DNA from: Chromera velia | Taxonomy: Eukaryota; Sar; Chromeraceae | Reading direction: 5' to 3' | NCBI GenBank assembly: GCA_018398765.1 | Contig: JAHBMJ010005715.1 | Span: 1 to 64,000, forward strand | DNA length: 64,000 bases | Shown here: positions 23,769-39,792 of the stretch, in pieces | Position numbering within the stretch: the stretch's first letter is position 1 | Layout: each line of letters begins with the position of its first letter | Program-made: the position numbers and the translations under genes | Notes under the pieces: model-generated | What the model was told of the DNA's origin: nothing | What the model saw: the letters and a program-made list of their open reading frames with translations, nothing else | The model's database searches: none

Positions 23769-26700
23769 TCAATCGTCAGAGTCAGTCCCAGCGGAACCTG
23801 TCGCTGCGTCCCCCTCGTCCTCCTCCCCCTCCGGGCGCCAGTTGTCTCTCAAGTCGTTCAGCTGCTGTGCGACCTTCTTTACTTCCTCAAGCACCTCCTT
23901 GCCAAACTGACTTGAAGGGTCGACCTGCCTCCTCCGCAGGTGTACAGCCCATCTGTCGGGATGCCATCGCAACAGGTAGTCTCTGAACAGCTGGCGGATC
24001 TCTTCGTGCTCAAAGCTGAGCGCTGGGTCTGCACAGAGAATGTTGGTGAGGTCATTGGGGGGCCCTCTGGGAATCGGCAGTTGGGCAACTGACGTGAATG
24101 GGGGGGGAGGGTGGGCATCAAATCTCTTCCACGTCCCTTCGTTCTCTCTTCGACGCTCCAACAGCAACTCTCTCTGCGACTGCCTTGCGGCCTCCTGTGA
24201 GGATCCTGTATTCCCCTTGCTGTCTCCTGGCGGGGGTCCCCCTGGGTCCTCATAGTGAGGAGGCTGGGCCTGGCCGAAGAAGGACTTTTCTTCGCCCGGC
24301 TGCAGATTCCTCAGGATCGCGTTGGTGAACAGAATCCGTTCGGCCCTGGTGGCTGCCACGTAGAGCATGTTCATCTCCCCCTCATGCCACTCTCTCCTCC
24401 TCATCTGGCGATCCCAAACCCTCCCGTGCTTGTCTAAAGGCCGGACGAAGTCCTCAGCCAGTAGCACAGCAGGGTACTCGAGACCCTTCGCCTTGTGTAC
24501 GGTGGAAAACTTTACCTCCCACTGATTCAGGGAAGGGTTTTTGTCCCTTTTTCTCTCGATCTCATCAAGCAGCTCTTCATACTTCTCATGCGTCTCGGGG
24601 GCAGAGGGAGGCTCTCTCCCCTGACGCACCTCCTCTCTCAGGTAGGACTCCAGGGCCTCCACTGTGCTGATCTTCAGGCGGACTTCGGCGTCCTCCTCCT
24701 CCTCTGCCCAACTCTGCAGGTGCCCCCAGGAGTCGAACTTCTTCTTCTTGATGGTCTGGGGTGCATGCCCGCACTTGAGGAGGATGTACTTGAAAAGCAA
24801 CGACTTCTTCACAAGCCCTGCCCCCCCATCTGCCCTTGCAGCAGTCCATCTGGGTATCGTTGTGTCTGTCCCGTCGCGGTAACAGCCGAGGAGAATCATC
24901 ACCTGCAGCAGCAAGGTAGGTAGGTAGGTGTGTGTGCATCGGCGTGTATGTATGTGAGTAGATGAAGCAGAACAAACAGACAGGATCGAGCGAGATGATG
25001 AGCCTCAGGTCTGTAAAGGAAAGCAGACAGATCGAGATGCGCACGTACAGTCGGGATCAACACGGGCAGGAATTGAGAAGAACAACAAGCCTCTGACTTC
25101 CCCGCAGACGCTCAGCCCACATAGGGCTCTCTCTGTACACTTCAAGTTCTGTCTGATGCCTCAGAGACCGGCCTTCACAATTAAAGACACGATTACCTAA
25201 ATCATCTCTCACACACACATGGAGAGAGCGAATAAGGAGAACGGAGACACTGAAAGCGGCGCAGACAGACGGGGAAACGGAGAGAGGCACACAGGCAGGC
25301 AGATGTGATGGGAGAGAAAAACAAAAACCGACCGACCGACCGCAGTTCGGTTGTACCGGATCAAAACGGTCAACTGTGGATGCCCTGCCACCCCCCCCCT
25401 TCTCTCATCAATTCCTTTGTTCGTTTCAACAAAGTGGGAAGTTGCCTTTCTCCCCTTCTCTCCGACACAACTCCATCTCCCTCGCAGTTCCCCTCCCTCC
25501 TCCTCCTCTCCCTGACCCCGTCATCCATCCCGTCCTCCACAACCCCAGGGTACCTGCCTGCACCAACTACTGGCACAGGCTCCCCTATGAACCGAAGCAC
25601 ATACGTAGCCCACCTAGCAATGTGTTTCCCAAACCTGAAGCTGCGTGTGAGGTGGAAGTGCTTGCCGGGGTACCAGATCCCCTCCCTCCTGGTGATGCTT
25701 TTGTCTCTCCTCAGAACCTCAGCAGGTCTCGGCAACGTCTCGGGGTTCGTCAGGTTGACGTCAAAAAAGAGGGGGATGGCCCCCCGGAACCCGAATATCC
25801 TCTGGTACCGGTCCCCCAACACGAAGGTGGTCGGCATAGTCTGGAAGGGAATCTTCTGGGGGACCTGGGTAGGTAGCAGCAAGTCGATCTGGCACCTGCA
25901 GGCATCGAGCAGCGAATATTCGCATACTAACACACAAACAGCCAAGCACAGACGCATCAACGAATTCAAACCATCATTGGCGGCTCCATCCTCTCTTCTC
26001 TCTCTGTGGTTGCCTTAATTAAGGTTTGCCTTCTTTCTGCTCACGCGCTTTCTTACTGCCGCTCGGGCCCTCGGACTGCCCCTACCTGCATGTAGGATCT
26101 CTTTCTGACTTGCTTCCCCGACCGCTTAGAATGACCTCTCTCTCCCTCTGGCACCTGGTCCATCTGCATTGGTCGTTTCTTTCCCTTTATCTACCGCCTC
26201 CTTGTTCATCACGTGCCCCCCCGTGTACATGCATGCATGAGAGCGGATAATTCAAAAATGAGCTAGGGGGGCAGAAACAACGGCAACACTAATTAGTAAG
26301 GGCAGAGAAAATGCGTGAATGCTGCAATCTGCAGAAGTACTGGATAGAAGAGAGCGAGCGAAGAAGTAACGCACGCACATACCTGCTCATGTCTTGACAC
26401 TCGTCCACGATGACGTAGTCCCAAAACCAGCCGTAGGTGTATTTATGATTTCTCCCAAACACCTCACACGACTCACAAAACCCAAACTCGGGGTACATCC
26501 AAACTTTCTGGCCACAATGGGGGCAGTCATGCGCAGAAGGAGTGGGCTTACGTTCGGCGTTGATGCCCCCCCTCTTCCAGGGTCTCCCCGTCCCCCAGTT
26601 CCCTATCTGATACACCTTCTGATACTCATCGTGAAACAGAGTCGGGTGACGCGGCTCGTCCGGGAACCGGCCCCAGAAACGACGCCGCTGGTGCCACAGA

Positions 26701-29700
26701 CGCACCACGTATTCGGCCAAATCGGCCGGACGCCTGCCTTGTCGAAACCTGTACTCTTTTTTCTCTTTCAGCCAAAAAGGCTCAGTCCTCCAGAGGATCT
26801 CCTTCCACTCTGACAGCCAGGAGGTTGAAACGCTCTGATCCGATTCGCGTGGCGGCGGGAGATCGGCAGACTGGAGGAAACGATCGTACCACTTCAAAAT
26901 GTAATCGGCAAACCGATGACTCATGAGTTCTCTTGCATTTTTCTTCCTCTCCTGTGTCTCTTCTTCCGAGTCACCCCCCCCCCCACTTCCCGGATTCCCA
27001 GAGGGCCTCCCAACCGCCCCTGCCGACGCATTCGCAGCGCCAGAGAGCCCATGGGGGGCAGCAGGACCGCTGGGTGCGGCTGCAGCAGACGGAGACGGAG
27101 CATCTCCTTCCGAGGAGGAGCCCGACGTCACTTGCCCCTGGGGAGGCATGCCGGGGCCCCCCCTTGCAGGGCCCCTTTGGTCCCCCCGTTCAGTGCGAGG
27201 GGCAGCTTCCCCGTCCCATCCGGGATCTACCTCTTGCTCCAGGGAGAACATCTGTACAAGTTCGTCTTTGGAAGGAAGAGGATGGATCTGTTCACCCAGG
27301 TAGACCTGACACTTGGACAGAGAATGAAGGGTACGGACAATGACGCTACCACCGAATTTCTTCTTTGCCTCCTCTGCGAGACTCTTGCTGAAAGTGAGGT
27401 ACAAAATGGTTGCACCCGGCTGTCTTTCACGGATCCTCTGGGTCAACCACACAGCGGTGGAGGTCTTTCCTGTCCCCGCAAAGGCCTGAATACGGACGAG
27501 AGCCCCATTGGGAGCAATGCAGTTGACAATTGCCTTCTGCTCATCGGTCATCTCTGTTCTGCTGTTCGACTCTCTCCTGGCAGAGTCCCGGGTCCTGAAC
27601 CCCCTAGAGCCTGTACCCCTCTGAGGGTCGTCTCCGTCGGGCGGGGCGCCGGCTTGAGGTCCGGGGCCGGGGGGGGGGAGGACCTGGGCCGGGAGGCGCA
27701 CGTGCATGTGCATGGGCGTGCGTGCTGGAAGACGACGGCTGCTGCTGTTGATGGTTGGGGGGGGGGGAGGCTTGCTGCTGCTGTGAATGAGGGTGAGGGG
27801 GTCGATGAAATTGCTGGGGCTGTCGTGGAGGCTGCGAAGGCACCTGTGATGGGAGGGGTGGAAGTGCTCGCTGCTGCTGGTGCTGTGCCGGCGGAGGGAC
27901 CTGCGGGTGCCCCTGGAAAGGAATCCTGTCAGAGATCTGCTGGAAGAGGTTCTGGGTCTGGGTCTGGGAGTCAGCCTGTGTGGAGGCATCAGTCGACTGC
28001 AGGAAGGGGGGCGAAGGGGGGTTCCGTCCACACACGCACGCACACACACACACACACACACACACAATCATTATGTCATACACACACACGTGGACAAACA
28101 CAAACAGACACGCACGAACGCACGCAGCCACGCACACAGGGAGAAGGGGGAAGCAAACAGGCAGGCAGGTGAACGCAGGGAAAGTAAGAGGCAGACAAAA
28201 GGCCAGAACTGCACACAGAGACACAGACAAAGACACGTTCGCTGTCTCCAATACCCGATCAACAGAAAAGGAAGGAAAGTTCATTAATCAGAAAAGGAGT
28301 CTTGTCTTACGAGTGTCGCACAGAAAAAAGTGGGCTCTCAGCAAGACAAGAGTAGTAGCGCAGCACATTTCTTCTGGCAGTTTCAACACAACCCAGCTAG
28401 CCAGCCTCACTTGGCTCTGACTGAATGGACCCGAGGAAGACGCCGCAGTACTCCCAAAGCACCCCACCCCAGCCAGACCCCCCCCAGTTGCAGTCGAGAC
28501 TTCAACGAATTCCTCGTCAGAGTCCCAGTCAGGAATCAAAGACTCAGAGAAACCCAAATTATTCAGTGACAATCCAGCTGCGGTCTCTTGACCCACTCCC
28601 ATGGGCTCATCTCTGTCCTCTCCGACCTCTCCTTCCCCTTCTCCTTCTGCGGATAGTGACAGGCTGGGGATTTGGGGGGGCAGAGCGGAGGGACGCTCCT
28701 CGCCTTCACCTCTGCCTGCCCCCCGGGGGGATGAGGGAGAGTCCATGAGTCCAAGCCCGGCCATTCCCATGCGGCAGGCGGACACAGAGCTCGGCCCATT
28801 TTCCAGGGCTCGGCTGACTGGCTGATGGGGTATGAAGGTCTGCGGCGGCTGGTGGTGCTGCGGGTTGCAGTATTCCTCTCCGCAGCGGACGTGCATCGAA
28901 GCGTTGATGGCGTCGGGACGGACAAAGTGTTCCCATTGGCCGATGGGGCCATTGCACCAGTTACACCGCACACGGTCACAGTATTGAAGTTGACGCGGGG
29001 GGCGTGAAATGGTGGGAAGAGGAATCTCAGGGACGATCGTTCTTCTGCGATTCGCGCTTTCGAGTGCGTCAGGGCTGAACACATCTCGTACTGACCTCTG
29101 CCCCCCCGTTGAAGGAGGGCCAGGGGTCTTTCTCTTTCTCGTTAAGGTCCCTCGAGGCTGCGGCGTTCTCACGGCAATCGCAGAAGAAGAAGAAGCAGCA
29201 GCAGCAGCAGCAGAAGAAGAAGAAGCAGCAGCAGCAGCAGAAGAAGAAGAAGAAGCGGCCCCAGAGGCACCCGCGTGTGGTCGGGGGGGCGTCCGGTCTC
29301 CCGCTGTGGGGGGAGAGGCTTGGCAATGCGATGGCTGTGCATGCGCTTCCGGACCGGCAGGCAGTGGCTGTGTGACAGGAGAGCCAGAGCGACTTCGGAC
29401 GATCCCGCGAGTCGGGGTCAGTCCCTCATCTGCCTGCCCCCATGCTTGAAATCCCGAGGGGGAGTCTGATTGTTGTCGCGAGGGCAGCACGGCCTTGGGC
29501 GTGGCACAGTTGGGGATGAACGCAGGGTTCTCTCTGTCGCCTCGCCTTTCTGCAGACACGGAAAAGGACCCAGGAAAAAGTGCTCTTTCCAGGGATGCGG
29601 AAACAAACCACCCACTTTACTCACGAGCAGGAAGACAAGACACACTTCAACCGGACTGTATGGACGGAGCTTCAGACGGAGCATCCCTCGTTTTGGGTGA

Positions 29701-30189
29701 CTGACCCTGCGTCGTTGGGGTGGCGTTTGACGACTGGCCGGCCCCCCGTTCCGGTGTGGAGGGCGCTGGAACTCTTCGTCCAGAGGGGGAGGCGCAGTCT
29801 GCAATGAAGTTTTCAGTCAATCATTCGGGCATCAGCTAGTGGATTCACAAGGGAGTAGTTGCATATATCTTCGAGTCGATCAATGTTTATCACAGCAAAA
29901 GAGATTCAGTCAGTGAGCGATAAAGAAAGAGAGTCCAGAAGTCAATCAGCAGGTCAGGAAGTCAAACAGTGTGACGCACGCAAACAAGCAAACATAGGAA
30001 CCTCAGCTGTCGATCTCTTCTTGCTCAACGATCCAAATATCAATAAATAGAAACGCCGTCTCCGTCTCTTCCTCTCATCAAGCGAACGCGTTTGGTCAGT
30101 AATAAATGAATGCAGTCACCAATGTAGCTCACCTCCGGATCGTTGTCTAGAGAAGTAGTTCTCCAAGGTATTCCGTGCTCTCTGGGGAA
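23769..30189 (-). CDS. FBH1-like UvrD/Rep-family DNA helicase with extra zinc and J-like modules
   Basis: Exons read on the minus strand: 30189-30133, 29798-29706, 29549-28411, 27996-26383, 25895-25571, 24902-23769. The 5' end is unresolved. Helicase motifs: Walker A in RIQAFAGTGKTST (about 27500-27465), Walker B DYVIVDECQDM (about 26420-26390), GDRYQRIFGFRGA (motif III), SFRFGKHIA (motif IV), STVHKAKGLEYPAVLLAEDF (motif V), NMLYVAATRAERILFT (motif VI). The spacing and the SFRFG motif match FBH1, a 3'-5' helicase that dismantles recombination intermediates. Added parts: RNTLENYF near the N-terminus (PIP-box-like), a Cys/His cluster (CNWCNGPIGQWEHFVRPD), a zinc ribbon just before motif II, and a C-terminal HPD-containing segment. 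Exons 1-3 are in phase, but the start of exon 4 is open in two frames and the in-phase frame is not the helicase frame, so a splice or an assembly slip in the C/G runs there is missing. No F-box was recognised. Confidence 0.8.
29190..29260 (-). repeat. Ser/Ala codon repeat tract in the helicase N-terminus
   Basis: Alternating GAAGAA and GCAGCA triplet runs encode Ser and Ala runs in the helicase frame. They are in-frame trinucleotide repeats, likely length-variable. Confidence 0.75.
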
Positions 30190-31544
30190 CTGCAGGGATG
30201 AAAAACCAACGGACACATGAGATTGAACAGAATGTGGACAGCACCCGAAAACACAGTTCGTTCATTGCCCGTTTACATGACCGGACTGACTCTGACGGAT
30301 CTTTGCTTTCGCCTTAGCCTTGGCCTTCGCCTTGGCACTTGCTTGAGGCGTGGACGTCGGTCCGCCAGAGGACTGCATTGGACTGATGCATCGGCCCCTT
30401 CGTCAGTCTGAAAGTCGGTACTTACAATCCCCGCAACGAAAAGTCTTCCGAGCTTAGGTTACATAGGCAACCTGGGATGCCGCCTGTCACGACCGTTGAA
30501 AGAAGACGTCTTTCGTTTCCATGTAAAGCAGTGAATACCGTGTAGACAGTGACTTCCAGCTGGCCCTTGCCCTAAATCGTAAACCCAAAAGATCAGGAAT
30601 GGGAATGGAATGGGATCATACGGGATCGAAAGAACACAAGCTGTACGTCGATCGTGGCCGGGCTCGATCCTACCGCGCGAGGGGGGGCGGGCGGCGGAGG
30701 TTTTTCCGGGCGCCGCGCGGGCCGCGGGGGCGCGGCGGTCCGGAGCATGCATGCAGCCTGCATGCGACCACAAAAGTGTGGCCGGCCCCTCAGGCTTTTT
30801 CGGGGCTCCGCCTCCCCCCCGCCTCCCCCCCGACGAGGGCGCCCCCGGGCCTCAGGCCCCACGGCGCGGAGATACCTGGTCGCGGCATAATACGGCATAA
30901 CACATGCATGAAATCGAAGAACATTGCGAATTAAGATTCAGACTACAATTGTGTTAACACATAACAACACAGATCAAGCCCCACTTATGTCATACAATCC
31001 GAAAACCCCTGACTATATCCTAAAACGTCTTTACATGGTCTAAATAGGTCCGTATAACACCAGATAAGTAATCTATGCTTATATCTATGCCAGAGCTGAC
31101 GCCCTTCGCATTGCACCACATGTTCTTTCTGGCTTAAATTATAGCTTAGTTTTCTTCTAAAAAAATAAGTATACATATATTTTATTATATTTTGTATTAT
31201 TTCTAATCACCTATAACATGCCATTGAGTTCGCTTATAGACTGTAACACTGTGAGACGATCATGTATAAAGGGGTGTTAGGGAGTGTTTGAGATACTATA
31301 AGGGGTATGAACTTAGGTATGAAATAGTATGAAATAACTCAAACTAGAACTCAAATCTGTTAGAATCTAAGCTAGAATCTGTGATCAACTAACTTGAACT
31401 ATAAGGTTTAATAACTTTAATCCGAGTTTACTCCTATTCACTCGTACTAGCCTGGCAGCCTTCTCATTATGCTCGCTGTCGATGAACTTTGAAGTTTCAC
31501 GGGCAAATCTGCTTGGTTCCCACATCTTTTCTAAAAGTTGTCTG
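30190..31544. other. Upstream region of the helicase and AT-rich spacer
   Basis: 30650-30890 is a strongly GC-rich island with long G and C runs and two TGCATGC motifs (about 30738-30765), well placed to be the helicase promoter. A strong GTAAGT donor on the minus strand at 30435-30430 may end a 5' non-coding exon. 30895-31440 is AT-rich without a coding frame and abuts the 3' end of the dehydrogenase gene. Confidence 0.45.
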
Positions 31545-35867
<4,323 letters not shown>

Positions 35868-36797
35868 CTTCCTTGACGTATGTATGCGGATGTTCGGCTG
35901 CAGAGAAGTTACTCCAATATTTGATCGTCAATGTCGATGACGTATACCTTTCCTTGTATCACCCCGCGACTGGCACTGAGTGGAAGCTTTGACAAGCTCT
36001 GAAGTCGCAAGCGGTTGCAATGCCCCTATTGACACAGAAATCTCCCCGTACGTGGGATGCTTGACAGTGCCGGCCACGCTCCCCCGAGACGGAGACGGCA
36101 TGCATGAATGGGGACGGCGGTGCATGCATGGCTAATTCGACGCCAAAAAGTCAGCCAAGTGGCGGCGCCTTGTAATGCCGCGCGCCATGCATGCATGGCG
36201 CGGCGCCACATTCGATCAAATGTCGGCCAAAAATTCTTATCGCCTCTCCGGGCGAAAATGCATGGCCAAAAAATTCGCAGGACCGCATGCATGCAGCTAG
36301 CTTTCTGACATTTCTCTTCTGATCGACATCGGACATCTGAATGATTCTGAATGAGATTCGATCTGACATACATATTCTGACGCCAGACAATTCACATCGA
36401 TCAGGCTCATGTATATACATATGCCTCCCACGTCGGTCTGCACATCTAACACCAGTGCGTTGCATTAATAGCACGTCGCCCTTTCGCTTTCACCCCCCCC
36501 CCCNCCCCCCCCCCCACGAGTGAAGTCTGGTCGTGTTGCACGGCCCACAGATTTCCTTCGTCGCCTGTTGCTCCGAGATCCCCGCTCTCTGTCTATCCAG
36601 ACCGGTATCCCAGACTCCTCTATCTCTCTGCACCAGTCCTTCCTACCAGCCACGGAAAGAAACATCTCGATCGTGCATTGCCCCCTGAGTTTAGTCCTCT
36701 GACCCAATATTTCCCTGAAGCACAGTCTCTGAAGTAGTCCACTGGCCAAGCAACCGGAGGCAAAGCGGAAGAGACCAAGAGGAGGCAAGCAAGCAGA
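35868..36797. promoter_or_regulatory. Divergent promoter region with TGCATGCA cluster
   Basis: This 930-base region lies between the dehydrogenase ATG (minus) and the WDR92 ATG (plus). At 36095-36300 there are four GCATGCA/TGCATGCA sites in a GC-rich stretch, one inside a perfect 22-base palindrome at 36181-36202. TGCATGCA-type motifs are known promoter elements in Apicomplexa (ApiAP2 targets, and the ribosomal-protein promoter motif of Toxoplasma). Use here is inferred. A C-run with one N lies at 36487-36506. Confidence 0.5.
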
Positions 36798-39759
36798 ATG
36801 GACACAGAGAACGCCCCTCAGATCATTCCCCACATCCAGGAGTCTGTAACCTACACTCCTTTTGAAGCCAGGTCGGCGGGTCTCTGCGTCCGCAAGAGGA
36901 GGGAAGATCTGTTGAGGACAGAATGGGTGTTGTTTCACTGATGTTTGGGAGTGTTGGCGTGTTGTGAGTATGGCCTGCGGAACAGGGATGGAAAAGCAGT
37001 GGGTTGCTTGGATGAATCCGCCTTTCCAAGAACAGTCTGTGGAGATATTCACCAGGAGACGGCCTGCTTGTCTGTCCGGCAGACCAGTGGATATGTGGGC
37101 GGTGTTGTTGAATATGTGGTTGCCTCTGCTCGCACACACATTTTGCCTTCTTTCATTCTGCATGTGCAGATGGATTCCCGACACTGCGAACTTCGTTGTG
37201 CTGGGACAGAACCCCAAGGCCACAGGCACCATCAGGATATACGACCTGGACGGGGGCAAATGCAGGGAGATCCATAATGTGGGTGTGGCAGACAGTGAAG
37301 AGACCTTTCTTTGGCTCGTTGTGACAGTTGTTGGGGGGTACCCCCTCCATCACTGCCTTGCCTTTTATGTTTTTGCCGCGCTCTTCTTTGCTCGACTCGA
37401 TGGATTCCTCTCTCCCTGAACTGAGCGCGTCTCTCCCTTCTTTCCTCCCGTTCCATCTCCGCTGTTCTTCACTTCAAAAAAGTGTGTATGTGTTTGAATC
37501 CGTTTTCATTGGCCGTTTCTCCTTTGTGTCCGTATGCAGACGGAGAAGAAGTTCGGATTCAAGTGCGGGACCTTCAACGCGTCCCCTCCCGAGACACAGC
37601 TGCTGGCAACTGGGGACTTCGAGGGGAACCTGGACGTGTGGTCAGTCAGTCGGTTCTGTCAAGGGGTGTTTCTGTCAAGATGTACGTATTTGGGTTAGCG
37701 GGGTCTGCGTGTGGAGGAATGTGGAAGAAGAAAAGCAAACAGTGAGAAAAGAGAGTGCTCTCTGACCGTAGAAAAACGGAGAGACAGTCATGCGATGTGC
37801 TTGCCTTCCTATTCAGATAGGTCTTCCTTTCATCACTCTCTTCCGCACCTGCCCCCCTTCGGTGTCTCTTCAGCCTCCTCCCGACTCACCAGTGTGCGTC
37901 TGTCTCTGTCTTTGTCTCTTTTCTCTTGCAGGGATCTTGAGGACCCTCTAGTACCCATCTGGAGTTCAAAGGTGGGGGGGAGGATGGGAGCAGGGCATAT
38001 ATATGGTTTGGGGACTCCGTTCCATAGTCTGTTCAACTTTTGTCTGTCTGCCTTATTTTGCTTTGCTTCCATCTGAACTCCTTATCCCCGAATCTCTGCC
38101 AGGGTCCCCATTTTCTAACCGTTGCTCGATAAACGTGTCTGTCTGCCCTGAGAAGCTTGTGTGAGCGATTTCCTCTTGCTTCAGTTGTTCTTTTCCTGTC
38201 ATGTTTGCTCTCTCCGTCCATTTCATCTCTCTGTCTCTCTCTCTTTCTCTCTTTTTCCTCTCTCTCTGCAGGCGCACAACAGCATCATCAATTGCATTGA
38301 CGGATGCGGGTGAGTGGTTAAATGTGTCAGTAGCTTGTTGCCTTAAAGGGATTCCAAATTCTTTCTTCTTGTCTCTCTCCGCTTTGTGTTGTGTCTCTCT
38401 CTGTCGACTGTGTAGGTGCGAGCGAGTTCGCGAGTGTGTGAGCCTCCCCGAGCACCCTCACTCCATCCAGCTCTTTTTTTTTTGCATGCCAGCCTCCAAC
38501 CAACTTCGTCGAAATGGAGCAGTGAACAACGAAATCTCAATTGGACGTATGAATCTGTGCGTGTGTCTGCAGGGGGGCAAATGTCGGATACGGAGCTCCG
38601 GAGATTGCCACAGGAAGCAGAGATGGTCGGGACACGGCAGTAGTGTTTGTTCGCAAATGGGACGTGAGGGAGACAGAAGTGAATGACTGCGATTGTAGGG
38701 GGCTTCATCACTCATCTGTTCACAGTACTCATAACGGAATGAATGCTGCTGTGAGCAGGCAACCAAGTCATGCATTCTCTGGTCTCCCCTCCCATTCATG
38801 ATTTCCCCCCTGGGCTCCGTCTTTTATCTATCATCTTTTTGCCATCTGACAAGCGTAGTTTGGTCCTTCTTTTCGCTTTCTTGCTTCATTTGTCCACTCA
38901 AATCTGTTTGGCGTGCTCCCTTTCTGTTTTTGTGCTCATCTGTCGGACAACTCTGTCTGTGCATGGATGAATGCAGGATGCGTGAAGGTCTGGGACCCCC
39001 GACAAAGCGAACCTGTGGTGTCACTTGAACCGGTCAGCTAGGGCGTGAGGGAATGGAGAGGCAAAGGCAAAAAGGGTTTTTTTTGCAGGTAGCCGTTTCC
39101 AAGGAAAAGAAGAGACAGAGCAAAGGAGTAAAAAGCGGAACAAGAGAGAAGGGATTCTGTCTGTACACTTCGTCTCGTCTTCAGGTCCTCCCTAGTCTAT
39201 GTTTCCTTCCGTGGTCCTCAGTGCGGGTTTTGCAACAAAATGAATAAAATTATGAATCGCCTATACAAGATTCTTCCTTCTCTCCCTCCATCCCTGGCAG
39301 ATGGCCGGAGAGCAACCTGCAGACTGCTGGGCTGTCGCGTTCGGTGGGTCCCTTTGTCTCTCTCTTTCTCTTTTCCCCCCGTCTTTCTCGGAGTTTATGT
39401 CTACCTACTTCCTCCTCTTCTTTCCCTTCTTTCTCTCTCGCTGTTTGCCACTTGGATCGTGCTGAGTGGCTGACCTCTAGTTTTGCGTCACTGTTTGATG
39501 GATAGACGAACTGTCCGCACAAAGATGGAAAAGAATGTTCGCTCACGGATCTTTCTTCTCTCCTCTTCATTCCTTCCGCCTACCTGAGCAGGCGTCGAAC
39601 ACTATTTGTTTCGTCTGCATTTAATGCCTCCGCTTGCTTATTTGTGTTATGTGCAGGACATTCCTTCAACGAGCACGAGAGGGTGATTGCTTCGGGATAC
39701 GACAACGGTGTGTTTGTGTGGCAGTATCTCTCTCTTTCTCTCACTCTGTGTGTGTGTGT

Positions 39760-39792
<33 letters not shown>

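Noticed and set aside
24930-25391. Small ORFs and repeats between helicase exons
   Set aside because: They lie inside the intron 25570-24903, and no coding signal was found.
26916-28172. Plus-strand frame of 418 codons opposite the helicase
   Set aside because: The minus strand carries all the helicase motifs; the plus-strand frame is low-complexity antisense.
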